Source: Certhia americana
Lineage: Eukaryota > Chordata > Aves > Passeriformes > Certhiidae
DNA length: 64,000 nucleotides
NCBI GenBank assembly: GCA_018697195.1
Contig: CM031857.1
Location: 52,597,471-52,661,470, forward strand
Reading direction: 5' to 3'
Numbering within the stretch: the first letter of the stretch is position 1; each line of letters opens with the position of its first letter. The notes below the pieces were generated by a model, which searched no databases, was not told the DNA's origin, and saw nothing but the letters and a program-made list of their open reading frames with translations. The position numbers and the translations under genes were made by a program. This document shows positions 1 to 12,800 of this stretch, in pieces.

Positions 1-240
1 GGGCGGAGCGCATCCCTGTGCGGGCATCTGTCCCGAGTGCCGCTTCTCGCCTGTGGCTGCCGACAGCAGCTGGCTCTGACCCAGACGCCGAAATCCCAAG
101 CGTCCCAGGGTCGTCCTGCTGGCACTGCCAATGGCCCTCGGAGGCAGCCAGCGATGGAGCCTGTTGCAAGAGCTTGCCTGTCAGGGAACGTCTGGTATCG
201 GAGCTAGTCTCCCTAGCTAAAACTCAGGACAACTAATAAG
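1..240 (+). promoter_or_regulatory. NEK5: GC-rich, CpG-containing segment upstream of NEK5; possible promoter or non-coding first exon
   Basis: The first 240 bases are clearly richer in G, C and CpG than the AT-rich DNA that follows, and a GC-box-like GGGCGG opens the window. The first NEK5 coding exon starts at 786 behind a good acceptor (TTTTATTTTAG), so an upstream non-coding exon is expected and this block is the obvious candidate. No TATA box or clear splice donor could be fixed. In other vertebrates the neighbour on this side is NEK3, so the block could also belong to that gene's end. The assignment to NEK5 is inference. Confidence 0.4.
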
Positions 241-785
241 AACAGTTTTGTAGTGTTTGCTCGTATTTAGGTGTGCAGCTTTGCCTATGGAACCACTGCA
301 AGTACCCAGTGACTTCAGTGTTCCTCACAGTGTTCCTCACATTTGCTGATGCCCGACTGGGCTCTGCTCTCCTGCGGCTTTTCATTTTGCTGCCAACGTC
401 AGATCACATTAGTATAAACTAAATCAGTATGGAGTAGATTTTTTTTTTTTTCATTAAAAGATCAATTCTGCAGTATTGTTCCCTTCACAAAATAATGTCA
501 CATTTTACAAAATCATATCATAATCCTACACAGTACTCTGTACATCTTAGGATGCACTACGCTTTTCTTTATGAGACAGTCATAAACTTGCTGCTTATAA
601 AAAGCTAAGATCTGCAATAATTTGCATGCTTCCAGGACATATTTTTAGGAAGAATCAATAACAGTAATGTTAAAAGAAGTAATAAAAATGACAGTCTTAA
701 AAGGTAATATCTATTTCAGTAGCACCAACTCAGATGTTAAATTACTGACTATGTGTGGTACTAATTTGGGGAATTTTTATTTTAG
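241..785. other. AT-rich stretch before the first NEK5 coding exon
   Basis: This is AT-rich sequence with short A/T runs and no recognisable gene or repeat. It most likely represents 5' intron 1 of NEK5, between a non-coding exon and the first coding exon. Confidence 0.4.
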
Positions 786-809
786 CTACTGCTCTAAGAC
801 GAATACATC

Positions 810-3800
810 ATGGATAAATATGAAATCATTAAACAAATTGGAGAAGGATCTTTTGGCAAAATATTCTTGGCAAAAGGAAAAATGGATAATGAGCCGTGTG
901 TTATCAAAGAGATCAATTTAACTAAGGTAAAACAACAAACCCTGAATTATATTTACCAGATTGTGCTACTTGCATTTAGCTGGCTATGAACTTAGATTGT
1001 ATTTTATCTCCTTTTTAGTTCCATCTCAATTATATAGAGCTAAGCTTTCCAAAGACTGTATTCTTTCCTAATTTATTATTTTAAAGGCATAGAAGAAACA
1101 CATATTTTGGTATGAAGTCTTTGCTTTTTACTGCGTTTTTGTTCTTTTCACAGCTTCTTTCTGCCTACAATGTTGGCACTGCCTAATTCAAATTCTGTAA
1201 TAGTTGGTTCAACTACAAGGAAAATATTGCCACTAAAATAACATCCCAATTCTGTGATAATCTTCTCTAAGCTTTTTTACTTTCCTTGTTTACCACATCC
1301 ATATTTGCAGACATGAACAATTCACAATGGAGTCTTTCCAATTCCCATTTGTTTGTGGCAGTTCAATTCATCTCATCTGATTTTAAGTTTCCATTCTGTT
1401 GCTCTCAGTGTTCGAGCTGCTTGGCCAGACAACTTTTCAAGGGGAACAAGAGAATTAAGTCTTTTTAGGAAGATGTTGATCAGGTTGATCACATGTGTTT
1501 TAGATTTCTGATTTAGAATGAGCTTAACTGGGCCATGAAACTTGTGTCTTCCTTCCCACTGGCTGCAGAGGCAGCTTAGGGCCACTTCCTCGGGTGTTGA
1601 GGGAATACCACAGCTGTATCTGGTTCCATAAAGGCAATTAAAATCTCTGTGATTTCGATACAGGGGTTTTAACAGGCAGTTTCAGTGAGTGCCTACATGC
1701 TTTTGACAGGTCTGTTGCTATTCTGGGCCACCCCAGTGAATTTCTAATATATTAGAGAATTGCAGCAGAAGAATGAGTTCTAGAAAGAGCTGTATGTATT
1801 CCAGATTCAAACCTGGAAAAGCTGACACATGCGTAATGACAGCTAAATGACAAGGGATTGTTCCTCTCTCTGCTCGTGACCAATAAACCCTATGCATTTC
1901 TAATCTTAGATTTTGATGTACAACTAGAAGAATGGCTGCTAATGAAACATTACTGTGAATCCCACTTGTTCAAAAATCAGAAGCTGGAGACAGAAAATTA
2001 CTACTTTGAAGTCAAAAGATTTTTTTTTTTTTTGTATGATAGAGTGTTTTATTCAGTTGCTGATTTTTGAATATTTAAAGACTAAATTTAAAAAATATTT
2101 AAGAATGAGAATAATGCAAGAGGACATTTTGAAGGATAGATACTCCAAGAAATGAATTTTCAAGTAGTATTGACGGAAGTATGGTCATAATAAACTAAAT
2201 AAAGTTTTCCATTAATGTAACAGGATGAAGAGTTTTCCTGAAATGTTACAAGAACAAGCAACACCAGTAAAATGAAGGATTTTTTTCTTTCCTTTTACTT
2301 TGATTTTTAGACATCACCCCTATTAGCATTACAGAGTCATCTACCTCTATTCTCTTCCTAAGGGAATTCTTAAGGGAATTAAAATTCTTAAGGGATTTTT
2401 TTAACTTTAGAGTTTAAATTATTTAACTTAAGTTTAAAGGTATACATTTGCCTGTTTGAAAAATGTCAAAATTGAGTTTGACTTCAGTAATGTTCCAATA
2501 CACTTTCAAACATACACTGCAATTTTATTTTTATCTTACATATACATCATATTTTATTATCTTTCTACATTGTCTTGGTACACTGTATTTTTGTATTAGT
2601 GGGAATACTTTGGTGGTGATGTAACTATTTTTGAAAAGGGTTTAATTTATCATTGCTAGCATTTAGTTTCTTAATTCTTTGTAGATGCCTGTGAAAGAAA
2701 AAGAAGCCTCTGAGAAAGAAGTCATTCTGCTGGCCAAGATGAAGCATGCAAATATTGTAACCTTCTATGCTTCTTTGCAAGGTTTACTTTTAACATTTCT
2801 ATTTTAATTGTGGTGAAAGGAGTGGAAGGCAGAAAAACCTACCTTGTTAGTGTTGACCACCCTTAGCCCTGTGCCTAATGCCTTACTTAAATGTGTGAAA
2901 AGGTCTCCACTCCTAGAAATGGACACGGGGCATCAAATTCAGGCATCATTTGCGTTTTCCACATGTGTGAGTGGGTAGTACTTGGCATGAATCCTAGATC
3001 CTGAGGGGTATGTACTGTACAAGTTGAACTTTAGTCTTGATTCTTTTATGGAAGTCCAGAGTTTAATGGGCATTTTCTAGGAGGTACAATAGAAAAGAGC
3101 TTTTGAGTATAGCAAGGAATAGGCCAATCAAATAGGACAGAAGTCTGATGAAATGGGCAAGAAATAGAATGATCATTTCATCTGACCTAACCTCAGTCTC
3201 CTCATATTTCGTTTACCCACATCTTATACATATAACATTGCGTGGTTATGATACATACATCATATATGCATGCACACAAATATACAGGCTTATATATGCA
3301 TATACATACACGCAGACAAAACAGGCAAGCACAAAAAGAGGCTATTAAATAGGAAAGCAATCTACTAGTACATCTGAAAATGTTTCAGCATCTGAAATGT
3401 AAAAACAGTATTGGCATTTCATACCTTGATACAGAACTGTCTTTCCAGTGATCCAATATCAATCTCATAATGCTGTGCTAACCTTTTTTCTTCAGATGTA
3501 TTTTGAATTATCACTGAAGGATAAAGAATTCTTCAGGACTAAAAGAGATAGAAGGAATTCTATTCAACATGAAAACTAATTCCCTGTATTTATTTTTCCT
3601 CTGACATCTGCCATAAGCAGTGCCTTGTAATAAAATATAATGTAATATTAATTGTAATAAAAAATATTAATGCAATAAAAGGCTGTAGTTGCAGCTTCTG
3701 TTCAAATTGTTCTCTGTGACCAGGACTGTAAATGTTTCAGGGGTCATGTAAATCCAATAGTCTTCTAACCCCAGAGAGGTAAGAATAGGTTGAATTTTTC

Positions 3801-6800
3801 TATTAAGCAGACCCTGCTGGTTTTTTGTTTTTTTTTTTTTTTTTTTGCTTTTTGGAATATTGTCTACTTTTTAAGCTTTTCCCTAAGCCTTACTGCATAC
3901 TTAGTCATTGAGCAAAAACCCTCAACTTCGAAGCATTATGCTAAGTTTCCTATAAGAACATCTGTCAGTGGGGTCTCTTGAGGATTTTCTCATGTACTTA
4001 ATATTTTGCTGAATCTCCATTCAAATATATTTTCACATCTTATTTTTTCATCAGGTTTCACTGGAAGTATCCGTTTTTTCTCAGACTTTGAAATGGAGGA
4101 GTAGGTAGATGTTAACTGCTACCTTTTGAAAGAAGGGCTGTAAAATTAAAAAAAAAAGTTGTTGCTGTGTTAATGAATAAAGACAAAATTATGCTTTTCC
4201 TTTCAGAAAAGAACAAGCTATATATTGTGATGGAGTACTGTGATGGTGGAGATTTAATGAAGAGGATAAATATGCAGCATGGAGTGCTGTTTGATGAAGA
4301 CCAGGTAAAAGACATTTTCTTTAGAGGAAAGAACATGCTATGCAAAACACGTGGTTTCAATTATTCAATAATAGCTGAACCTAAAGAAAGCTTTGGTAAT
4401 TTTAGTTGGAGTGTAGGAAGGTTTTTTAGCAGTCTTTTAAAATCTGAAATTAATTCATTAGCAGTATAATGATGACTTTTTAAATGCCCCCTCTCCTCCT
4501 ATTGCTCTTTGCATTGTAGATGTGCTTTTTCTTTACATTAGTAAAATACCCATTAAATCATGAAGACCTCCTTTTAAATAGTGCTTTCCAGTCATGGGGA
4601 GGTAGTATTATATACAAATTCTTAATTTGTAGTGCTATTTGCATCATGCCATATCCTCCTTTATACTAAAGTCTGTGGTAAATCTCTCATTCATTTAATT
4701 TTGGTCAAAACTTCTCTGATGACATTTAAATTGTTAAACCAGCACAGAGAAACAAGACCAGATATCTGACATGCTTTTGGGCCATGTTCATGTGTATTTT
4801 ATTTTGTAAATAGAAGAGTATGATAAGTTTGCAATTTGCAGAAGTAGAATTTCCCACTATTCCTTACTTATTCCTTTTTTTTTTAAATAACTCTTAGCTT
4901 TATAAAGGAAATTTTCTTTATGCAGAAATCATTGGAAATATACTCTAAGACCTAAAATTGAAGGAAAAAAAAAGTTTTGTGAATTTTCTTTTGCTTTAGT
5001 AGTATAAGAGGAAATCCTTGGTGGAGAAGTCAGTTGAAAGTGAATTACTGGTTCAGTAATAATGAATTTTAAGATCCTATTAGGAGTCATACCAGAGGCA
5101 GAGAGAACATGAAAAAAAATAAAAAGAGGACAAACCCACAGATCATGAAAGCACAAACGAGAGAAACAACACACAAACAAACTCCTTGACAATGACACAG
5201 AATAATACATATCCTAAGCAAGGCAAAAGAAATACAGGCAGAAGAATGAGTTATAGAAACTAAAGATACATTTGCTGATCAAAGAAATGATAGCAAATTT
5301 TCCCAATTTAACATATTAGTATTAAAATATCCTTATATTTTCAAATTTACTTCTGAGAAAGCCTCATTTGTGGCATCAGCACGAATCAGGAAAACATCTA
5401 TTTAATGTCAAGATAAATAGAAGGTTGTTACTTGAATCAGAGTCTTTCAGATGCATGAATTTTCCTAAATACAGAAGCATATCAGCAGGTTGTAGTTTGG
5501 TTTCTGAATTTAGTCCAAAGGCCCTTATTTAAGAAGACGTGTATATTGAAAATTAAATATATGTTTAAAAGCTGTACTTGGCCAAGAATAAAGGATAAAA
5601 ACATGTGTTTACTTATTATGCAAGTTTCTTTATAGCTTGCTTCTTTTGCCACATTTCAGTCCTTTATCTTTTTTTTTTCTTTTTTTTTTTTTTTTTTTGG
5701 TTCCTGGATCACATTTAGTAGGACTACAAATACTACAGCTGGGTGGTATGACTTCCATCACTGAGGATTAAGAAGCCGCTTCCTAATTCTGTCTTAGTTA
5801 TTTGCATTTCCTCACTTCTTAAAAAAGGTCTATTATTCTTACTCTCCTTTGGCATGATTCTTCAGTCCTTGTTCAAGTGCATGTCCTGGCACAGTCAGGG
5901 GAATATTGATGGGGATAAGGGAAATAGGGAAGATAATAGTACTAAATGGAAAGGAAAAGTATATGGCATTAACTTTAAAAATACCTTTTTTACTGTTTTA
6001 CATTGTTTATGGTCTATATATTTTAGATTTTGTTGTTGTCTTTATATATTCAGTAAGATGCCCCATTAGAGTCACACAAATTCATAGGTATCTGTTCTCT
6101 GTAACTTTCATTGCAGATTCTCAGTTGGTTTGTGCAGATCTCCTTGGGCTTGAAGCATATTCATGACAAGAAGATTTTACACAGAGATGTGAAAGCACAG
6201 GTAGTAAAACTGGTACTGGAGAGGGTTTTTTTTGTCCTGTGAAAAATATTGTTGAGAAGTTTTGCCATCTTTCATTATCACATACTATTTTTGGGTTTAT
6301 TTGCAGAACGTTTTTCTTAGCAATAATGGAAAGGTAGCAAAGCTTGGGGACTTTGGCATAGCAAGACAGTTGAACAGGTAAGCAAAGTTTTTAATCAGTC
6401 TGTGACCTGCACTGAACAGCAATGTTTGTGAATGTCCAGAATGCAGCCTGAACATGCAAATTGTTTGTGGATTGTCATTGCTGGAGAGATCTGAGTTACA
6501 AAGGGTCTGACACTACATTTTCTCCTGTTACCCTAAAACATACCATCCTGCATGGAACCACAGATCTATTTCTGGAGACACAGTTCCTGCTCTTGCAGCT
6601 GTTGGTAATAACTTCTGTTATCTCTTAAAAGCAAAAGTGAAGAGAATTTAAAACTAAAGAGAGAGTAAAGGAAGAGAGTTGGGACATATGTTGTGTGTCC
6701 TCCAAGACGGAGCCTATGTTAAATTTTTTAAATGGCCACCTGGGCCTGAGAACATGGCATGGCTGGCCTTGGATCTGTATTGCTCTCCCAAAAAGAGAGG

Positions 6801-9800
6801 CCTTATCTTTAATGACTCTGGGGACAAGGTAGGCCTATCCTGGGTAGTGGCCAGGTGTGACCAAAAAATGCCGGGGGGCATGGTAATGACAGGAAAATGC
6901 TTAGATTTGATCTCTTTTTGTGCTTTTTTAATTATCTTTGACAGAGCTCTCAGCATGTAAACTACTGATGCCCAAAGTTCCTTCCTTTGGAACTTTAGAA
7001 ATGTTCTGGGCATAGTTGCTGTACACAGCAGAGCAGTACTTAGCAGATAGGAAGTAAACCTCAGAATTTGAATATCCAAGTACAGACATTTTAAAAAGTG
7101 TATAATAGGGTTATACAACAATATAATTGGAGCTTGACAGTACTTTGGTCCTGTAACTAGTGAATTAAGTTTCTGTGGTGAGTTGACACTGTCTGGATGC
7201 TAGGCGTTCACAAGAGCTCTGTCACTCCCTTCCTCAGCCATACAGAAGAGAGAAAATACAATGAAAGGCTCATGGGCCAAGACAAGGACAGGGAATTCCT
7301 GTGCTTTCTGTTGAAATGCAAACACTCTCCACTATTAAAATAGTGGGTCATTTTACAAAGAACTGGGAAATGCTGGAGTTTTTCATGGGATGTTCCATTA
7401 TTCAGCTGTTTGGAGAACAGAAGTAATGTCCCCCATAGGCTTTTAACCTGGGGCAGAGAAGTCTCTGGTTCAGTTGTTTGCAAACTTTTTCAGTGTGTAA
7501 GCCTTTTTGTTTGTTGTGTTTCATTAGTACTACAGAGTTTGCCCATACCTGTGTAGGGACCCCCTATTACCTTTCACCAGAGATATGTGAAAATCGACCA
7601 TACAACAACAAAACGTGAGTCTCTGTCTTTCCTTCCTATGTGTGTGAGGATGTGCAGGCATGAAAGAACTCATTTTAGTAATATGGTTTAAATCAGTATT
7701 TGTGCGGAGCATGGGAATTTCTCATGGCCACCCTTGTGAAGTTTTGTATTATTGTATACAATAATTAGGTGCATCACTGTACACAGCAACTACTTTATAC
7801 TATACAACAGTGTCAGTAGTATTTTGACGTGCAATGTCCAAAATATAGCAATCATGACTTTGCTGTGATTAATCTACAGGCTATAATTATATCTTTTGGC
7901 TTTATAAAATTACTTATACTTTAAACTCTCTTTTAATATTTCTTGTTAGTAGTGGTGGGAAATGTAAACCAGTATTTTTCCCTTTGCTTAATCTGCTTCT
8001 TCATCTATTACTAAATTTCTCTCATTTCCAAGCTGTAATAACCAATGCACCTTTACATTTCCAAGTTTGTGAATTTTTGATACACTCATTTATCATTTAC
8101 AAAAATGCACTAAAATGAAAGCTGCTAGTTTTGCTGCTTTGGAAATTTGCAGTAGCCACTTGCAGGAAAGACAAATAGATCTTTCAACAAAATAGGTTTA
8201 CAACAAAATACCAGATGAAAAACACTGCAAAGTCAGGAGGTGAGTGGGCCTAGATCCCCTTCTCCTTGTGGGGAATATTATCAATACCAAATGTTCTGTA
8301 GCTCAGAGTTACATCTCAGCTGTAAGGTGCTATTCAGACAAGTTCACTCCTTCATTGTCTCCTTGGGTATCAAATCAGCTTTGTCCCTCATCCTCATAGA
8401 AATATTTAGCTGACTTCCTGTATCATGTGCCTTTTCCAATTACAATGATAAAATGTAATTAGATATCGTAGAAATATTGGTGCCTCAGCTAAAATTAAAT
8501 TTCTAGTTGTCCTTTTTAGTGCATTTAAGAAAAAAACAATTGCACCAGTCTGTGACAGATTAATGGTAACAATTTGGGAACTGAGAAGAGGTACTTGTTG
8601 CATAAATGAGAATATAGATTTTTTACTGAAACTTTAATTACTTCTTGTTCACAGAGATATTTGGTCTCTTGGCTGTGTGCTTTATGAGCTGTGTACACTA
8701 AAGCATCCTGTAAGTACTGTACAATCAACTCATTATCATATTATTAGAAAATATTTGCAAGGTGGTCACCTTGCAAACCCTGTAGTAGTAATACTATTCG
8801 CAGTCAGCTACAAGAGTTATTTTCAGCTTATTTATTGATATTAAAGAATGACTGCTATTGTTTAATTTTTCATATTGTCTGTGTTTTGTGCATAATAAAA
8901 TAAAAAGTATTATGTCATATTCCTATAACTTGCACATATGCATGTGTGTGCATACATACTTTGAACATACATATGTTCTTTAAAAATTATGAAATTCTTT
9001 CAAGACAGATGAACAATGGAAAGAATTAAAGACATGCTTCAAGGTTAGGCTTATAATTTTAGGTTAGGTATATCATTTTATTCATTTCTGTTTGAAAATA
9101 CCAGTCTATTATTATAGAACATAAACCCCACATTTTCCCAGAAAGTGATTTGAGTCCCTGGAAGAATTTTCCTAAAGGAAATGTATTTTGTTTGAAAGCA
9201 CATTTATGTCAGAAAATAACCAAGATAGCATCTTCAGGAAGTTGTGTTGTCCTCAGCCTGGTCTGAGCCTCAGATAATCCTCAGCCTGTTAAATGGAGAA
9301 GGGAACACAGCAGAAACTAATCTTGATAACAGGAAAAAGATCAGATTCCTGGGACCAGCAGATGTTGACTTTTTGCTTAGCTGGGATGTGGGAGAAGGTA
9401 GAGCAGCACTAATAGAGCAATTGTGCTCAGCTAGGAGCAAGTGGGATACTGCTGAGGAAAACTGCTGATTTCACAAAGTGGCAAAACATGACATATTACT
9501 TTGTATGAATATTGGGTATTTTAGTCTGTATTGCTGGCCACTGTTCCAGTGTGAGGGCAGTGACTCAATGCAGATGTAGACAGGAAATGCAAGTGAAGTT
9601 AAGGTAAATTCAATCCTACCACCTTCAAAATAGGCACATAAATATAAGGGTGATTTTAGGAAGAACTCGGGGGTTTTTTGCCTAAGGCCCTAAAAACTAT
9701 ATTGATGCTGGCCTCTTAAGAGATTTAGTGAACTGAGAGGACTGAATTATCTGACTGGCATCACTTGTTAAAAAATCAGGATTGTATCTTTGTTCTGGCG

Positions 9801-12800
9801 AGAGCACAGAATGCAGAGGCTGTTGGGTGAAGTGAGGTTTTGAAGGTGAACCCTGTGAAGACAATATATATGTAGATCTCTGTTGAACAGCTTTTGGCAA
9901 AACACATCTTGCTTCATTTTGGAAATATGGGCTTCTTTGTTACTGTCTGACAGCAGAGGATGAATAAAACTCTTCCAGGTACAGAAGTCATTAGAACTAT
10001 TAGTTGTGCAGGTGAAACCAGGAGGACGTAACCAGAAAACACAATCAGAAAGTGGTTATATTAATTTTCCACAGCAAACCATGGTTAGCAAGGAAGGATT
10101 TGTGGAGGGATTGCATAGCGCAGGGCTTGTCCCCCCTTCTCTGCTCTGTGAGACCCCACCTGGAGTGCTGCATCCAGCTCTGCAGCCCTCAACAAAGGGA
10201 GGACATGGACCATTTGGAATCAGCCCAGAGGAGGGCCACAAAAATGATCAGAGGTCTACAGCACCTCTCCTACAAAGACAGGCTGAGAGAGCTGGGACAG
10301 ATGAACAATGAGAGCTTGTTCAGCCTAGAGAAGAGAATACTCCAGGGTGACTTAGAGCAGTTTTCTTGTGCCTAAAGGGGGCCTGAAAGAGATGAAGAAG
10401 GACTTTTGACAAGAGTATGTAGTGATAGCACAAGGGAGAATGACTTCAAACTGAAAGATGGTAAATGTAGATTTTAGGAAGAAGTTCTTTACTGTGGGGG
10501 TGATGAGGCACTGGCACAGGATACCCAGAGAGACTGTGGGTGCTCCATCCCTGACGTGTTCAAGGCCAGGTTGGATGGGGCTCTGAGCAGCCCAGTGTAG
10601 TGAAAGGTGTCCCTGCCCATGGCAGGAAGGTTGGAATGAGATGATCTTTGAGGTCCCTTCCAACCCAAACCATTCTATGACTGTGTCAACAAGTATCTGT
10701 TTTCAAGTTGGGGTGTCTAGTCCGTCATTCTGAACCAACAATATTTACTGTTCTCTTTTTACTGTTTTCCCTAATTAAGTTTCAAGGCAATAGTTTGCAT
10801 GAACTGGTGCTGAAGATTTGCAGAGGACGCTTTCAACCAGTGTCTCCCAACTATTCCTACGATCTGAGGATATTAATTTCCCAGTTGTTTAAAATATCTC
10901 CAAGAGATCGACCATCCATCAATTCTATTCTAAGGAAGCCCTTCCTGCAGAAATTTGTTCTCAGTTATCTGCCCCCTGAGGTAAGTGACTGCACTGCCGC
11001 CTGCTGAGAGAAAGTCAGTATGAAAGCCATATAATCAGTTCTATCAGATACTGTTTTTTCTGGTAGGTAGCACGGGAAGAACTCAATCCCATGTTGATAC
11101 ATAGAAAAAGGCCTTCGGCATCTCACTTTGGAGCCAAGCAGATACAAGGTAATGATAATAATATTATGTATCCTTAGTTCTACAGTAACATTTGTTAGTT
11201 GTGATACAACTGTTGGCGGTGACTTTCTCCAGCAGTCTTTACTGCCCATTTGGATGAAGCGTTTCACCCAAAGCTAAAAGTGAATGGAGGAGGGAACTGG
11301 AACAGCAGAACCATTCACCCAGGCAGTGTGCTCCTGTCCTGTTCAGGGAAAGACAGCTTTGAAACTAGCTCATTAGCTATGGTCATCTAGAAGAGCTGCC
11401 ATAATGAAATGCTGAAACATTAGTCTTAGTTCTTTAAAAAACAGAATTTCCAAAAGTGAGAGACTTTTATGCCTGTCACATGAAAAAACATCCTTACTGT
11501 GTGAAAAAAGTATAAATCTTGCAAAACGTGCTCCATGGTATTTTACAAAACAATAAAAAAGTATTTTACACAGTCTTATAAATTTCATTAAATTGTGAGA
11601 CAGTGAACTCTATTTTGATTTAGTACCCATTGATAGACTAGATTATGTATGCAGTTTCTATGAAAACATGAATGAAACTAAATGTATGCCTATGAACTAT
11701 TAAATATCTGGCGTGTTTCTGGCAGTGTAACTTTGTTCTAATTCTATATTCTTCATTACATCACAACGAGTCCTCAAATTTGTCTTTGGAATATCAAAAT
11801 GGTTATAACAGTTCTGTGAAATTAATGCCTAACTACAGTTAGGACACCTCTCCTCCCCCCTCATCCCCATTCCCCTTCAAAAATATTCATCAGTAGCGTA
11901 GGAACCCTTGTTATTTTGAAAATGACTTTCAATGAGATTTATCTGCCCGCACAACCAATGCAATTTGGACAGAAGCCTGAACAACAAAATAACTTAGTCA
12001 CTTAAAAAAAAAAAATAAAAAAAAAATCACTGATCATTTAATCATAGTTTTAATACATTTTATCTCCCAAACATGATACTCTAATAGTCAATGCTCATGA
12101 AGGATTTAAAACTCACATAGAAACTACTTAACCCAAGAAAGAGCACTGCTTTTCATTACTGCATCTATGATATGTGCAAAATACTGACTGACCAAACTGG
12201 AATGGTCTGTACTTGTATTCTCCTACATGGAAAACTGATAAGGTAGATTTTTCACCTTTCAGACTTTCTTTTCAAACTTCACAAGAACTACAACATTGCC
12301 TAGCAATTTGTAGAGTATGGAGGGCTGGGTTTAGAAAAGGAATGCCTAAGCAGAGGCACCTTGAGCCTGCTTTCTGTTCTCAGAACTAGCAGGAAATCAA
12401 CACTCTAGTTTATAAAGGTCTCCCTCTTATTCAGTGTGCTGGAAATCTAAACAATGAGATCCTCTTTACATTAATGTGACAAATCATGTTTTCAAAGCAT
12501 GTAATTCTTGGAATGAAAAGTGGAATGCTTAGGAGGTGTGAGGTAGGGTCATGAAGGTGAAAGGATGTAAGAAATGTTTATTAACCCAACCTGTCAATGT
12601 TTGTTGTGGGCATCCTGCTATGGTTTGCAACCCCATGATCATTAATCACTTAGAGAGCACAAAATGCAATTTTTTAATCTTTTATTATTAAAAAGCATAT
12701 AAACTTCGGAAAACAAGAGTCCAGGACCCAGTTTTTCTGGAATCTGGAATAGTGATGCCTTTCAAGAAACAAGAATTATTTCAAAGAAATGAATGGAAGC

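Larger units (their letters stand above)
810..10980 (+). other. NEK5: NEK5 kinase-domain exons 1-8
   Basis: Eight exons encode residues 1-270, with phases 0, 1, 0, 0, 2, 2, 0, 0 at successive ends. The HRD catalytic loop lies at the end of exon 4 and continues with AQN across the exon 4/5 junction. DFG is in exon 5 and the activation segment with GTPYYLSPE is in exon 6. All catalytic residues checked are intact, so the kinase should be active. The longest introns are 4/5 kb class (926-2685, 4304-6117, 8709-10780) and hold AT-rich DNA, T-runs and one CR1 fragment. Confidence 0.93.

Noticed and set aside
6714..7121. Minus-strand open frame of 135 codons in NEK5 intron 5
   Set aside because: No start context, splice sites or similarity; probably a decayed repeat.
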